Positions 1-8,847 of a DNA stretch of 64,000 bases are shown here, one piece after another. This DNA comes from Noviherbaspirillum malthae (GTDB lineage: Bacteria; Pseudomonadota; Gammaproteobacteria; Burkholderiales; Burkholderiaceae_D). A model generated the notes under the pieces. The model did no database searches, was not told the DNA's origin, and saw only the letters and a program-made list of their open reading frames with translations. The stretch spans positions 44,110-108,109 of the forward strand of contig NZ_JACYXF010000016.1 in assembly GCF_015352985.1 (NCBI RefSeq). The letters run 5' to 3'. Both the position numbers and the translations under genes were made by a program. Each line of letters opens with the position of its first letter. Positions within the stretch are counted from its first letter, which is position 1.

Positions 1-992
1 TCGCTCAGCCATCCGTCCAGCTTTTTCCAGATGTCCGGGTCGAGCAGGTTGCGCGACTTCAGCCAATCTTCGTTGAACACCGTATGCAGGTATTTCTCGC
101 CGCCGTCGGCGACCGCGGCAACGACATTGCCGCCGATCAGGCCGCAATGGATGAATTCCAGCGCCTTGTAGATGACGCCGCCGGTGGAGCCGCCGACCAG
201 CAGGCCGGTATGCTTGGCAATGTAGCGCGCCGTTTCGAAGGCTTGCGCATCGGTCACCTGCACGCCCATGTCGATGCAGCTGTAATCGAGCACCAGACCG
301 ACCGTGTCGCCCTTGGGCGTGCCGGTTCCCGACTGGTAGTAGGGATGGCCAGGCTGGCCGAAGACGATGGAGCCGTCCGGCTCGACCGCAATGGTGCGTG
401 TATTCGGGTTGTGCAGCTTCAATCCGCGGGCGATGCCGGTCATGGAGCCGCCGGTGCCGACGCAGCCGACGTAGGCATCCACGGGGCCACCGATCTGGTC
501 GACCACTTCGCGCACGAAATCGAAATAGCCGCCGGCATTGGCCACGTTGTCGGACTGGTTCATGAAGACCGAGCCCGGAATCTGGGCTGCGATCTCGGCG
601 GCGAGGCGCTGGCGTTCCACCACGGCCACCTCGTCTTCGCGGTAGCTGCCTTCGACATAGCGAATCTCGGCGCCGAGCGCGCGCATCACGCCGATCTTGT
701 CCTGGGCCGCATGATGGTCGACCACGGCGATGAAACGCAGGCCGAATTCGATGGCCGCGATGGCGAGGCCGATGCCGGTGTTGCCCGACGACGACTCGAC
801 GATCACGCCGCCCGGCTTCAGGCGCCCGGACTTGAGCGCCGCGACCACCATGTTGCGGGCCATCCTGTCCTTGATGCTGCCGCCGGGATTGTTCTTTTCT
901 ATCTTCAGCAGCAGCCTGGCATTCTTTGCGGGGACCGGCACGCTCAGGATAGGGGTATTGCCGATCAGATCAGTGACCTTGTTCAGGATCAT
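1..992 (-). CDS. Cysteine synthase-family PLP enzyme, SbnA-like (3' end off the window)
   Basis: A fold-type II PLP enzyme of the cysteine synthase / 2,3-diaminopropionate synthase family. About 330 residues are visible and no stop is reached, so only a few C-terminal residues are probably missing. It opens with a DLIGNTPIL motif. The PLP lysine is Lys41 in GGSIKDRM, the SSSGNTG substrate loop follows near residue 64, and a GTGGS phosphate loop lies in the second half. ATG 992 lies 13 bases after the decarboxylase stop, so the two are co-transcribed. Beside an SbnH-like decarboxylase and a siderophore receptor, a role in making a diaminopropionate building block is more likely than housekeeping cysteine synthesis. 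That is inference; plain O-acetylserine sulfhydrylase activity is not excluded. Confidence 0.85.
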   Translation of the reverse strand, partial: MILNKVTDLIGNTPILSVPVPAKNARLLLKIEKNNPGGSIKDRMARNMVVAALKSGRLKPGGVIVESSSGNTGIGLAIAAIEFGLRFIAVVDHHAAQDKIGVMRALGAEIRYVEGSYREDEVAVVERQRLAAEIAAQIPGSVFMNQSDNVANAGGYFDFVREVVDQIGGPVDAYVGCVGTGGSMTGIARGLKLHNPNTRTIAVEPDGSIVFGQPGHPYYQSGTGTPKGDTVGLVLDYSCIDMGVQVTDAQAFETARYIAKHTGLLVGGSTGGVIYKALEFIHCGLIGGNVVAAVADGGEKYLHTVFNEDWLKSRNLLDPDIWKKLDGWLS

Positions 993-1005
993 GGTATTCC
1001 TCCGT

Positions 1006-2436
1006 TCAGTCATCAGGGGAGATATGCTGCCGGCCGGCCGCATCGATGGTGAGGACGATGCGGCGCGGCATTGGGTGGCGGTGAAATTCGTTTTCCAGCA
1101 GGTCCATCTGGTAGCCTGCGGTGTTGGCATAAATGAGCAGATCGCCGGCGCGGGGTTCGCGCTCGAAAGCGAGCAGACGGTTGGTAATCACGTCGTCGTC
1201 GAGGCAGCTGTGCCCGGCGATATAGGCTTGCACCGGGCCGGCCTGCGTAGCATCGTTGCCTTCGGCTGCCGAGATCAGGATCGGATCGACCAGAAATTCG
1301 GAATTGAACCAGGTTTCGCAGGCGCTGAAGCTGCTGCCTTCGACGAAGATCGCATGCCCGCCGCCGGCCAGCTGCTTGACGCGGGTGATTCTGAATACCG
1401 AGATCGCAGCCTGGTCGGCCAGGCTGCGGCCGGGCTCCAGCGCCAGGATCAGGTCGTTGTCATTGAGCCAGGCGGCCACGGACTGGGTCGCAGTGCAGGG
1501 CGACGCGAGCAGGCCATCCAGCCATGCGGATGCATCAAGCCGGTTGCCGTAGGGGTAGAACGACTCCGGCACCTTGGCGTTGCGGTAGTGCTCCTTGCAC
1601 TGGTATTGCAGGAAGGCGTCATAGTCGTCGCTGTCGACATAGCGCACCGGCATGCCGCCGCCAATGTCGATGATGCGCGGCCGCAGCCCGAGTCCGCTTG
1701 CGGTCTCCATCAGGGGCAGGAGTTCGTGCAGCGCTTGTACCCGCGTCTCGACGGCATAGCCGCTCAAGTGGAAATGAAAACCTTCGAAGGTAAAGCGGTC
1801 CTTCATTCTCGCTAACTGCTGCAGGCAGGACAGCATGTCTTCTTTGCCCATGCCGAAACGGCTTGCCTCCGACGCGTCCGGCCGGTAGCGAAGCAGCAGG
1901 CGCGGCCTTGAGGATGGCGCGATGGTGGCCGAGGATTCGATCAGGTCAGACAATTCTTCCGCCGAATCCACCGAGATGAGCGCTGGGCCGGCAAGCAGTT
2001 CCGCATGAAACTCGCTGGTCTTGGCGGGCCCGGTCGCGCACAGGTCCGGCATCTTTGCTCCTGCACGCAGCGCGTCGCGCATTTCATGCAGACTGGAGAC
2101 GTCCACGCCGATGCCGCACTCGACGGCCGCGCGCACCAGCGCCTGCGACTTGTTGACCTTGGCGCCGTAGTAAATCGCATGCCGGACCCGGTGCGCCTGC
2201 AGTACCCGCCGAAACGCCTGCACATTCTGATTGAGCATTTGCGGCAATACGATGTTGAGAGGCGATCCATACTGGTCGGCCAGCTCGATCAAGCTGCCGG
2301 GTGATGCCTCGATGAAACCACGGATGGCTTCATCGAGAATCGGCTTGAGCAGTGCCGGCGCATGGGCGCTTGCAGACCTCGGATGATTGACATGTCCGAT
2401 GTTGCCGATGCCGCTCCGCTGCAAATCGTTCCACAT
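1006..2436 (-). CDS. Type III PLP-dependent decarboxylase (SbnH / ornithine-diaminopimelate decarboxylase family)
   Basis: A 476-residue alanine-racemase-fold decarboxylase. The PLP lysine is Lys93 in YYGAKVNKS, the usual position after the first beta strand. A glycine loop (DIGGGMPVRY) binds the PLP phosphate, EPGRSLAD lies in the C-terminal half, and the CETWF/GHSCLDDD region corresponds to the substrate cysteine loop. ATG 2436 is chosen because AAGGAGG sits just upstream; the open frame runs 100 codons further without a ribosome site. In staphyloferrin B-type pathways such an enzyme decarboxylates a citryl-diaminopropionate intermediate. The gene lies 20 bases downstream of the receptor and directly upstream of the SbnA-like gene. 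No NIS synthetase is in view, so the exact siderophore is unknown. Confidence 0.85.
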   Translation of the reverse strand: MWNDLQRSGIGNIGHVNHPRSASAHAPALLKPILDEAIRGFIEASPGSLIELADQYGSPLNIVLPQMLNQNVQAFRRVLQAHRVRHAIYYGAKVNKSQALVRAAVECGIGVDVSSLHEMRDALRAGAKMPDLCATGPAKTSEFHAELLAGPALISVDSAEELSDLIESSATIAPSSRPRLLLRYRPDASEASRFGMGKEDMLSCLQQLARMKDRFTFEGFHFHLSGYAVETRVQALHELLPLMETASGLGLRPRIIDIGGGMPVRYVDSDDYDAFLQYQCKEHYRNAKVPESFYPYGNRLDASAWLDGLLASPCTATQSVAAWLNDNDLILALEPGRSLADQAAISVFRITRVKQLAGGGHAIFVEGSSFSACETWFNSEFLVDPILISAAEGNDATQAGPVQAYIAGHSCLDDDVITNRLLAFEREPRAGDLLIYANTAGYQMDLLENEFHRHPMPRRIVLTIDAAGRQHISPDD

Positions 2437-2456
2437 GGATGCCTCCTTCCCTTGGG

Positions 2457-4721
2457 TTAAAAGTCTACCGATGCCGACAGCAGCAGGGTGCGCGGCGCGC
2501 CTTGGGCGAAGCCGCCGTACGATGCCACGCCCGACCAGTAATCGCGGTCGAAGGCATTGAGCACATTGGCACGGAAGGTCGTCGCCTTGCCTGCGATGCG
2601 GGTGGCATAACGCGCGCCGAGGTCGACCCGGGTCCACGCCGGCAGGCTCTGCGTGTTGGCCTGGTTCACGTACTGCTTGCCGGTATAGGCCACGCCGCCC
2701 GTCAGCGTCAGGCCGGGCAGCCAGGGGGTGTCCCATTCGGCGCCGACATTGGCCTGTACCTCGGGCACGCCGACCGGCGTCTTGCCGAGCGTGGCGGCGC
2801 TGTTGGTCTTCGTCAGCTCGGCATCGATCAGGGTCACGCCGCCGAGCAGGCGCACGCCTTTCGCCGCTTCGCCGAACAGGCTGAATTCCAAGCCGCGGTT
2901 GCGCTGCTCGGCATCGACGCCGTAGACATTGCCGGTGAGCTGTCCGCTCGGCTTCCTGATCTGGAACAGGCTTACCGTGGCGATCATGCTGCCCTGGTCG
3001 AACTTGACGCCCACTTCATGCTGCTTCGCCTTGTAGGGTGCGAACACTTCGCCTGCATTCGCCGCGGTGAGCGGTGCGGCATCGCCCTTGCTCAGGCCCT
3101 GGATGTAATTGGTGTAGAGGGAAACATTCTTCCACGGCTGCACCACCAGTCCGAACAGCGGCGTGACCGCGCTCTTGTCGTAGGACGAGGTGATGGCGAC
3201 GTTGGCCGGGTTGAAGTTGTCGGACTCGACCTGCTGGCGGCGCGCGCCGAGCGTCAGCAGCACGCTGTCGTTGAGCATCGACAGCGTGTCGGTCAGCGCC
3301 ACGCCGGAAAGCCGTGTTTCGGAAATCGTGGGCACCGAGGCGGGCGCCGCGACGAACGGCGTTGCCGTGTAGCGCGGTGCGTAGAGATTCGACAGCACCG
3401 TGGGACCGTTGACCGAGCCGCGGTCGAGCTGGTCGCGGTAGCGGCTGGCCTGCAGGGTCACGGCGTGCTGCACCGTGCCGGTAAGGAAGCGGCTGCGCAG
3501 GCCGACGTCGGCGCTGGAACGGTCCACATCGAACTTGAAATAGCCCGGCGTATTGCGGGTGTCGCCGGCGGCATTGATGATGGTCGGCGTGCCGAACAGG
3601 CGGGACACATCGGTCTTCGCGCCGCCGGCATTGGCGAACAGCGTCAGCTGGTCGTTGACATCGTATTCGGTGCGCAGCAGCAGGGCGCGGTCTTCAACCT
3701 TGCCCCACTCCCACGGCTGGGTGACATTGCTCTTGCCGCTCGGTGCGGCGGGAATGGCGATCGAGGCATCGGCGAGGAATGGCCGCGACGGTGCATCGAA
3801 GCGCTCCCGCTGGTCGAGCACGTCGAGGCTGGCCCGGAAGCGCTCGCCCTGATAATCCAGGGCGACGGAGCCGACGGTGGCCTTGCGCTCCTGGTTGTCC
3901 ACCGGCGTATCGCCCTGGCGGTGGCTGCCGTTGAAGCGGATGCCGAATTCCTTGCTCTCGCCGAAGCGCCGGCTGGCGTCGATATGCGCGCCGCCCTGCC
4001 ATCCGGAAGAGGCTTCCAGCGTCAGGCGCGTCAGGTCTTCCGCGCCGGCACGCTTGGGCACGATGTTGATCACGCCGCCGATGCCGCTGTTGGGCGACAT
4101 GCCGTACAGCAGCGCGGCCGGTCCCTTGAGCACTTCGACGCGCTCGGCGTAATCCGAGAAGATCCGGTAGTTGGGCGCCACGCCGTACTGGCCGTCGAAC
4201 GCGATCTCGCCCACGTTGCCTTCGCCTATCGGAAAGCCGCGGATATAGAAGGCGTCGAGGATGCCGCCGACATTCGCCGTCGAGCGCACCGAAGGATCGC
4301 GCGCCAGCACGTCGGCGGCCGTTGCAGCCTGCTGGTCGCGGATCATCTGCGAGGTATAGCTGCTGATGCTGAAAGGCGCCTTCATCACATCCTGATTGCC
4401 CAGAACGCCGAGCCGTCCGCCTCGCGCCACCTGGCCGCCGGCGTAGGCTTGCGGCAGGCTCTCGGACCGGTCGGCTGTCACGCGCACGGTGGGAAGGACA
4501 GTGGCGGACGGCTCGGACGCGGCGGAAGCAGGCGCATCGGCGGATTGCGGCGCGGATTGGGTCTGTGCCTGCGCGGCGCAGCCCAGACCGAGGAGTCCGG
4601 CGGCGGCAATGCGCGCGGCAAGCGCAAGCGGCTTGAGCCGCGATGGCGCAGCGGCGATTGAATTAAACAGGTTTGAAACAGCGGCGGTATGGGCGGCAGC
4701 GGCGGCAAATGGCTTCGGCAT
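2457..4721 (-). CDS. TonB-dependent siderophore receptor
   Basis: A 754-residue outer-membrane receptor. A long leader ends in a hydrophobic segment and an AQAQ signal-peptidase site near residue 53. The plug domain has typical TonB-siderophore-receptor wording (VRVTADR, APFSISSYT, DVLARDPSVRS, YIRGF, VEVLKGPAALLYG, GGVINIVPKR), and a 22-strand barrel ends in a terminal phenylalanine. There is no extra N-terminal signalling (STN) domain and no FecI/FecR pair nearby, so control is probably by Fur alone through the box at 5035. ATG 4721 lacks a strong Shine-Dalgarno. The same frame stays open to 4874, so an N-terminally longer product cannot be excluded. It heads the operon with the decarboxylase and the SbnA-like gene. 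Confidence 0.93.
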   Translation of the reverse strand: MPKPFAAAAAHTAAVSNLFNSIAAAPSRLKPLALAARIAAAGLLGLGCAAQAQTQSAPQSADAPASAASEPSATVLPTVRVTADRSESLPQAYAGGQVARGGRLGVLGNQDVMKAPFSISSYTSQMIRDQQAATAADVLARDPSVRSTANVGGILDAFYIRGFPIGEGNVGEIAFDGQYGVAPNYRIFSDYAERVEVLKGPAALLYGMSPNSGIGGVINIVPKRAGAEDLTRLTLEASSGWQGGAHIDASRRFGESKEFGIRFNGSHRQGDTPVDNQERKATVGSVALDYQGERFRASLDVLDQRERFDAPSRPFLADASIAIPAAPSGKSNVTQPWEWGKVEDRALLLRTEYDVNDQLTLFANAGGAKTDVSRLFGTPTIINAAGDTRNTPGYFKFDVDRSSADVGLRSRFLTGTVQHAVTLQASRYRDQLDRGSVNGPTVLSNLYAPRYTATPFVAAPASVPTISETRLSGVALTDTLSMLNDSVLLTLGARRQQVESDNFNPANVAITSSYDKSAVTPLFGLVVQPWKNVSLYTNYIQGLSKGDAAPLTAANAGEVFAPYKAKQHEVGVKFDQGSMIATVSLFQIRKPSGQLTGNVYGVDAEQRNRGLEFSLFGEAAKGVRLLGGVTLIDAELTKTNSAATLGKTPVGVPEVQANVGAEWDTPWLPGLTLTGGVAYTGKQYVNQANTQSLPAWTRVDLGARYATRIAGKATTFRANVLNAFDRDYWSGVASYGGFAQGAPRTLLLSASVDF

Positions 4722-4851
4722 GATTGCGAGTCTTTTCGTTTTTTTAGGTTGGACACAATGCATGCAGGGAAACGCCGTGAAGGCGCATGCCTCCCTCTGC
4801 GGCAGCCGCAAGGGGAATAAGGACATGCGTGAGGCAAATGAAGGAGACTCA

Positions 4852-4915
4852 CTGCCAGCCGGTGAAAGTCGCATGTTGCGCTTCCATGCAAGACATCAAT
4901 ACACGCGGCTGGCAG
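4852..4915. repeat. Inverted repeat in the receptor leader
   Basis: CTGCCAGCCG at 4852-4861 is exactly complementary to CGGCTGGCAG at 4906-4915, with a 44-base loop. A smaller GTGAG/CTCAC stem abuts it on the left. On the minus strand it lies between the Fur box and the receptor start, within the likely untranslated leader. Confidence 0.5.
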
Positions 4916-5034
4916 CTCTTCGGAGAAGAAGGCAGGCTGGCTATGAGCGATACTGGATACTGAATTTGGGATTAGCCGTGCGGCGGGAAAAACCGCCGTG
5001 CGGGCAGTCGCCGACCAGTGAGACGATCATAGAT

Positions 5035-5054
5035 CAAATAAGAATCATTCGCAA
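5035..5054. promoter_or_regulatory. Putative Fur box
   Basis: CAAATAAGAATCATTCGCAA (reverse: TTGCGAATGATTCTTATTTG) closely resembles the bacterial Fur box built on overlapping GATAATnATTATC/AATGATTCTTATT units. It lies about 315 bases upstream of the receptor start, in the most AT-rich part of the region. It fits iron-repressed expression of the receptor operon. Confidence 0.65.
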
Positions 5055-5261
5055 TAACTTCGATGATAAAAAATTATCGCTTTGTTTGCAGCTTCGGACG
5101 GCGATGCAACTCGCTATCTATCCCAGATCCGCATTCGCCGAAACGGCGATAATCCTGAAAGAACTTAACCGGACTCATGTATTCAGAAAAATGAAGCTGG
5201 CCATATTGCCGCTTTCCTGGCGTCATCGACCGCCATTGACCCTATCGACGAGAATCCCCAA

Positions 5262-6482
5262 ATGAACACGGCCCCGCCTGTCGTACGCAGCCTGCTGGAA
5301 AACGACCTGTACAAGTTCACGATGTGGCAGGCGATGCTGCATCGCCATCCCGATGCCCAGACGGAGTATGTCTTCGCCTGCCGCAATACGCCGGAGTATC
5401 CGCTGGCGGACTTGAAGGACGACGTCGAGCGCGAGCTCGATCATCTGTGTGCGCTTTCCTTCCGCGAAGAGGAGCTGGAGTATCTGCGCGGCCTGCGCTT
5501 CATCAAGAGCGATTTCGTCGACTTCCTCGCCGTCTTCCATTTCCAGCGCAAGTTCATCCGCGTGGAAACCGACGGCCCGGCGCTGCGCATCGTTGCCAGG
5601 GGTCCGCAAGTGCACGTGATGGCCTTCGAGATCTTCGTGCTGTACATCGTCAATGAGCTCTATTTCCGGCGCTTTCCCCAGGAGCCGGCCATTGAAGAGG
5701 GCCGCCGGCGCCTGACCGCCAAGATCGCCATGCTCAGGGAATTCGGCAAGGAACCCCAGGGACGCCAGCCCTTTGAATTCTTTGATTTCGGCGTGCGCCG
5801 CCGCTTCTCCGGCGCCTGGCAGGAAGAAGTGGTGGCCACGCTGGCGCGCGAGGTGCCCGAATTCTTCAAGGGCACCTCCAACGTTTACCTCGCGATGAAA
5901 TACAACTTGGTGCCGATCGGAACCATGGCCCATGAATACCTGCAGTCCTACCAGGCCTTCGGCGTGCGGCTGCGCGATTTCCAGAAGGCGGCGCTGGAAG
6001 ACTGGGTACAGGAATACCGCGGCGATCTCGGCACCGCGCTGACCGACGTGGTCGGCATGGATGCCTTCCTGGCCGACTTCGATCTCTATTTCGCCAAGCT
6101 CTTCGACGGCCTGCGCCATGATTCCGGCGACCCTTTCGAATGGGGCGAAAAGGCGCTGGCGCACTATGCGAAGCTGCGCATCGACCCGATGACAAAGCGC
6201 ATGGTGTTTTCCGACGCGCTCGATTTTCCCAAGGCCTTCGCGCTGTACCGCCATTTCCGCGACCGCACGCTGACCGGCTTCGGCATCGGCACCAATCTCA
6301 GCAACGACACCGGCCACAAGACGCTCAATGTCGTGATGAAGCTGGTCGCCTGCAACGGCCAGCCGGTGGCGAAACTGTCGGATTCGCCCGGCAAGACCAT
6401 GGCGACGGATGAGACTTTTCTTGCTTATCTGCGGCAGGTGTTTTCGTATGTGGCGCCGAAGGGGGATGGGGAGAAGTCGTAG
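5262..6482 (+). CDS. pncB: Nicotinate phosphoribosyltransferase
   Basis: A 406-residue enzyme that converts nicotinate, PRPP and ATP to nicotinate mononucleotide in NAD salvage. It shows the family opening [12 protein letters not shown], the segment [22 protein letters not shown] carrying the histidine that is phosphorylated (His224), the LRHDSGDP loop and the [11 protein letters not shown] phosphate-binding loop. Length and layout match proteobacterial PncB. The Shine-Dalgarno before ATG 5262 is weak (GAGAATCCCCAA). It is a single gene, divergent from the iron operon and followed by a palindromic repeat. No other NAD gene lies nearby. Confidence 0.96.
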   Translation: MNTAPPVVRSLLENDLYKFTMWQAMLHRHPDAQTEYVFACRNTPEYPLADLKDDVERELDHLCALSFREEELEYLRGLRFIKSDFVDFLAVFHFQRKFIRVETDGPALRIVARGPQVHVMAFEIFVLYIVNELYFRRFPQEPAIEEGRRRLTAKIAMLREFGKEPQGRQPFEFFDFGVRRRFSGAWQEEVVATLAREVPEFFKGTSNVYLAMKYNLVPIGTMAHEYLQSYQAFGVRLRDFQKAALEDWVQEYRGDLGTALTDVVGMDAFLADFDLYFAKLFDGLRHDSGDPFEWGEKALAHYAKLRIDPMTKRMVFSDALDFPKAFALYRHFRDRTLTGFGIGTNLSNDTGHKTLNVVMKLVACNGQPVAKLSDSPGKTMATDETFLAYLRQVFSYVAPKGDGEKS

Positions 6483-6564
6483 GGGTGCGAGCAGTGCTTG
6501 ATTTGCATAAGCGTCATTGCACTCTCTGGCAAGTTACGGCGAAGACAGAAGTATAAAAAACGTT

Positions 6565-6672
6565 CCTCCCCTTTCAAGGGCGGCCGGCGAGGTGGGAGGG
6601 TCGGGGTGGGGAAGGGTTTAAACGCATGCATAAAACCCATCCCCACCCCGACCCTCCCCTTGAAGGGGAGGG
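6565..6672. repeat. Interspersed palindromic repeat (REP/BIME-like)
   Basis: Two long, imperfectly complementary arms, both variants of CCTCCCCTTCAAGGGGAGGGTCGGGGTGGGGAtGGGTTT, surround a short AT-rich centre (AAACGCATGCAT). The whole unit can fold into one long hairpin between pncB and the convergent DUF2145 gene, where it may also act as a transcription barrier. The sequence resembles abundant extragenic palindromes of proteobacterial genomes. Confidence 0.7.
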
Positions 6673-6729
6673 AGCAGGAGTTCTATAACGCATGTGAAAT
6701 TTCTATGCACCAGCGAGTTCAAGCCGCCC

Positions 6730-7527
6730 TCACCGAACCACCACCGGTACACTCCCCAACCCGCTCCGCTGCAACCACGCAAAAATCGAATCAACCGTCA
6801 CCGTCTCGATGCGATCCGAAAAGCGCTTCGCCGAAGGATGATCATCGAACGCGACATTGGCCGCGCTAATTCGTCCGCCGAGGCGGGTCAACGCATCGAT
6901 CCTCAGTTCGGACGGCTCATACCCGTGCAGCTGCAGCCAGGCCTGCGCCTGCAGCCGGGTGCCGATATTGGGCGCCATTGCCAGCGCCATCGTTTCGATC
7001 ACCCACTGGTTGGACTGCTGGTACTTCTGCCCCCAGGCATAACTCACGATGCTGTAGGGCTTGACATGCAATGCCAGCGCTTCGTCCCGCTTCATCAGGA
7101 GAGCATGCAGTTTTTCCTGCACCTGCGCATTCGGAGCGATGAACGCGCCTTCATACCGCCAGGGGTCGTCGAGAAAGAATTCGCCCAGCCCCTGCAGGTA
7201 AAGGGCAGCGTCGCTGGTGCCGCACTGGTTGAGCTTGTGCAGCACGCGCCAGGCATGACCGCCCTGGCCATCAGGCTGTCGGTAGGCGATGCCCAGGTGG
7301 GAATAGCGCAGGCCGTATCTGCTCAGGTCCTGCCCGGCGCGCGCGAGAAGCACCACCTGGTGTCCGCTGCGGTCGAGCTGCTGCATCGTGCGCTCGGCGA
7401 GCGCCATGCCGCGCGTGATGTTCTGCACCGTGGGGCGGTTTTCCTCGCAGCTGCGGCCGGCTTGGGCCTGTGCCGTCATGACCGCGCCGGTGATGGCGAG
7501 CAGAAGCGGCATGATCAGTTTTCGCAT
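6730..7527 (-). CDS. DUF2145 family exported protein
   Basis: A 265-residue protein with a clear Sec signal peptide (MRKLIMPLLLAITGAVMTAQAQA) and one early cysteine (SCEENRP). The mature part matches my recollection of DUF2145 proteins: RSGHQVVLLARAGQDLSRYGLRYSHLGIAYR, WRVLHKLNQCG and a late WGQKYQQSNQWVIE segment. The invariant-looking His and Cys residues in these blocks suggest a papain/NlpC-like hydrolase fold, but the function is not established. ATG 7527 has GGAG six bases upstream. It lies 14 bases downstream of the next gene on the same strand and is probably co-transcribed with it. Confidence 0.75.
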   Translation of the reverse strand: MRKLIMPLLLAITGAVMTAQAQAGRSCEENRPTVQNITRGMALAERTMQQLDRSGHQVVLLARAGQDLSRYGLRYSHLGIAYRQPDGQGGHAWRVLHKLNQCGTSDAALYLQGLGEFFLDDPWRYEGAFIAPNAQVQEKLHALLMKRDEALALHVKPYSIVSYAWGQKYQQSNQWVIETMALAMAPNIGTRLQAQAWLQLHGYEPSELRIDALTRLGGRISAANVAFDDHPSAKRFSDRIETVTVDSIFAWLQRSGLGSVPVVVR

Positions 7528-7541
7528 GATGGCTCCGGCTC

Positions 7542-7997
7542 TCAGTAAGTCAGGCGTTCGTTGTGCAGCAGGGCCTTGCCGATGGCGTTCGGCACGAAAG
7601 CGATCACTTGGCCGGCGGCGGACAGGATCGCACCGCTGGCAATCACGGTAACGCCCACCGCCGAGCCGGCCGCCAGCGTGGAAGCAGCCAGTCCGGTGCC
7701 GGCGATTTCCATGCTGACCGCGGCGCCATCGGAAAGCCGCTCCAGCACCAGCGCCGTGCCCCTGGCGGTGCTTTCCACGGTCTTGACCACCAGTACCGCG
7801 CCGCTGGTCGACAGCGCAACCGGCAGCATGACCGCCGATGCAGCCGCGGCACTTGCGCCGACCGCCACCGATGCCAGCGGCAAGGCGGAGATCGCGCTGA
7901 TGGCCGAAGCATCGTTATGCGCCCTTGCAGGCAGGGTCAGCGTTGCAGCGGCCAGCGCCAGCGTGGCCAGAGGGATGCGGAAGGACTTGATGAACAT
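7542..7997 (-). CDS. Hypothetical exported Ala/Ser/Val-rich protein
   Basis: 151 residues with a signal peptide ending at ARA-HND (near residue 26). The mature part is built almost wholly of small and hydrophobic residues (A, S, V, G, L) and includes a VVKTVESTARGTALVLERLSDGAA segment followed by a glycine/alanine-rich hydrophobic tail, so membrane association is likely. AGGAG precedes ATG 7997. Its tight spacing to the DUF2145 gene suggests they work together in the envelope. I do not recognise the family; annotators might call it an STM0539-like protein, but I cannot confirm this. Confidence 0.65.
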   Translation of the reverse strand: MFIKSFRIPLATLALAAATLTLPARAHNDASAISAISALPLASVAVGASAAAASAVMLPVALSTSGAVLVVKTVESTARGTALVLERLSDGAAVSMEIAGTGLAASTLAAGSAVGVTVIASGAILSAAGQVIAFVPNAIGKALLHNERLTY

Positions 7998-8048
7998 GGC
8001 ATTGCTCCTGTTGATTGAATTCCTGTTGGTTGAATCGGTTTGGTTTTC

Positions 8049-8507
8049 TTATTGCGTCTGTTGCGTGCTCTGGCGCTCGGCGCGCTGCTCCAGCAGATCG
8101 GCCTCGTGGCGGTCGCGCAGGGTCTTGGCGAGCGTGAAGGCGCTGGAAATCAGGTAGAGCCAGCTCACGCCGAGAAAGGCCTTGTAGGTATCGTTGATTT
8201 CCATGCGCACCATGCCCCAGGCGGTCAGCGCCATCGCCAGGAAGAAGCCGCCCCAGACCACGTAGCGGAACATCGGGCTGTCGACGGCCTTGCCGCGCAG
8301 GCGGTTCCTTTCATTGTCGCGGACATGCTTGGCCAGCACGAAGACGTTGGTCAGGCAGAACAGGTAACCCATGACCATGAACGCCCTGTCGAGATCCTTG
8401 CCCGGCAGGTAGGCGAGGCCGACGGCGCACAGAAAGACGGCGGCTCCGAAGGACACCCAGACTTGCAGGATCCAGGCACGTGTATCGCGTTGATGAGTGA
8501 CTTGCAT
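8049..8507 (-). CDS. YiaA/YiaB-like inner-membrane protein
   Basis: 152 residues with four hydrophobic helices arranged as two pairs, each pair a YiaA/B two-helix unit: WILQVWVSFGAAVFLCAVGLAYL with GYLFCLTNVFVLAKHVRD, then MFRYVVWGGFFLAMALTAWGM with AFLGVSWLYLISSAFTLAKTLRD. The two halves end in matching FVLAKHVRDN and FTLAKTLRDR, which indicates internal duplication. ATG 8507 is preferred over the longer frame start because AGGGGAG precedes it. The C-terminal tail is charged and cytosolic (RHEADLLEQRAERQ). Function is unknown. Confidence 0.8.
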   Translation of the reverse strand: MQVTHQRDTRAWILQVWVSFGAAVFLCAVGLAYLPGKDLDRAFMVMGYLFCLTNVFVLAKHVRDNERNRLRGKAVDSPMFRYVVWGGFFLAMALTAWGMVRMEINDTYKAFLGVSWLYLISSAFTLAKTLRDRHEADLLEQRAERQSTQQTQ

Positions 8508-8847
8508 GTTGCGCTCCCCTCTTGCTTGATTGACGATGAACGCAGTGTCGCAGGGAGGCGTGTGAAAGTCTAAATATACGATGCCAGTACTGAATATGCC
8601 AACCAAAAGCATCGTTTTTTAATACTTTAATGCCGATATAGGCAAGTAATACGCTCGTTGAGTCGTGAAAGACCCCGAAGTAAGAGGACTCTTGATAGTG
8701 CGCGCATGAGTATCGTCAACTTTAAAAACTATTGAAATATTTTAATAAATCAATTTTACCTATTAGAGGCTCTCCTTAATAATCGCCCTCGGTATCAACG
8801 AAACGCAGACAAGCTGCAGCCCACAATAAACATCAACCGAGGACAAG
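8508..8847. other. Divergent intergenic region upstream of the catalase gene
   Basis: 340 bases between the YiaA/B-like gene and the catalase gene. The stretch from about 8700 to 8790 is strongly AT-rich against the surrounding GC-rich DNA and should hold the catalase promoter. I could not identify a convincing OxyR site or a clean -35/-10 pair. Confidence 0.4.

Larger units (their letters stand above)
4722..5261. other. Divergent regulatory region, receptor operon / pncB
   Basis: 540 bases between divergent genes. The right part carries a Fur-like box (5035-5054) in an AT-rich stretch. The left part, which would be the 5' leader of the receptor mRNA, is GC-rich and contains nested inverted repeats: a TGCGGC-A-GCCGCA palindrome at 4798-4810, a GTGAG/CTCAC pair at 4829/4848, and a 10-base pair of arms at 4852/4906. 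The receptor frame is open across it to 4874. Whether this is a structured leader, an upstream peptide or simply an extended N-terminus cannot be decided from one sequence. Confidence 0.6.

Noticed and set aside
2439..4661. Long plus-strand open frame antisense to the TonB receptor
   Set aside because: Low-complexity Arg/Ala/Gly/His-rich translation, no ribosome site, and the opposite strand is a clear receptor; a high-GC shadow.
4761..4920. Cobalamin-riboswitch resemblance on the plus strand (GGGAA...GGAGAC...CTGCC)
   Set aside because: The conserved GCCCCCGCAACTG core is missing, GGAGAC/CTGCC is interrupted, and the plus-strand gene downstream is pncB, which is not a B12-related target.
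8613..8847. OxyR site upstream of the catalase gene
   Set aside because: No ATAG-N7-CTAT-type repeats could be found with acceptable matches.
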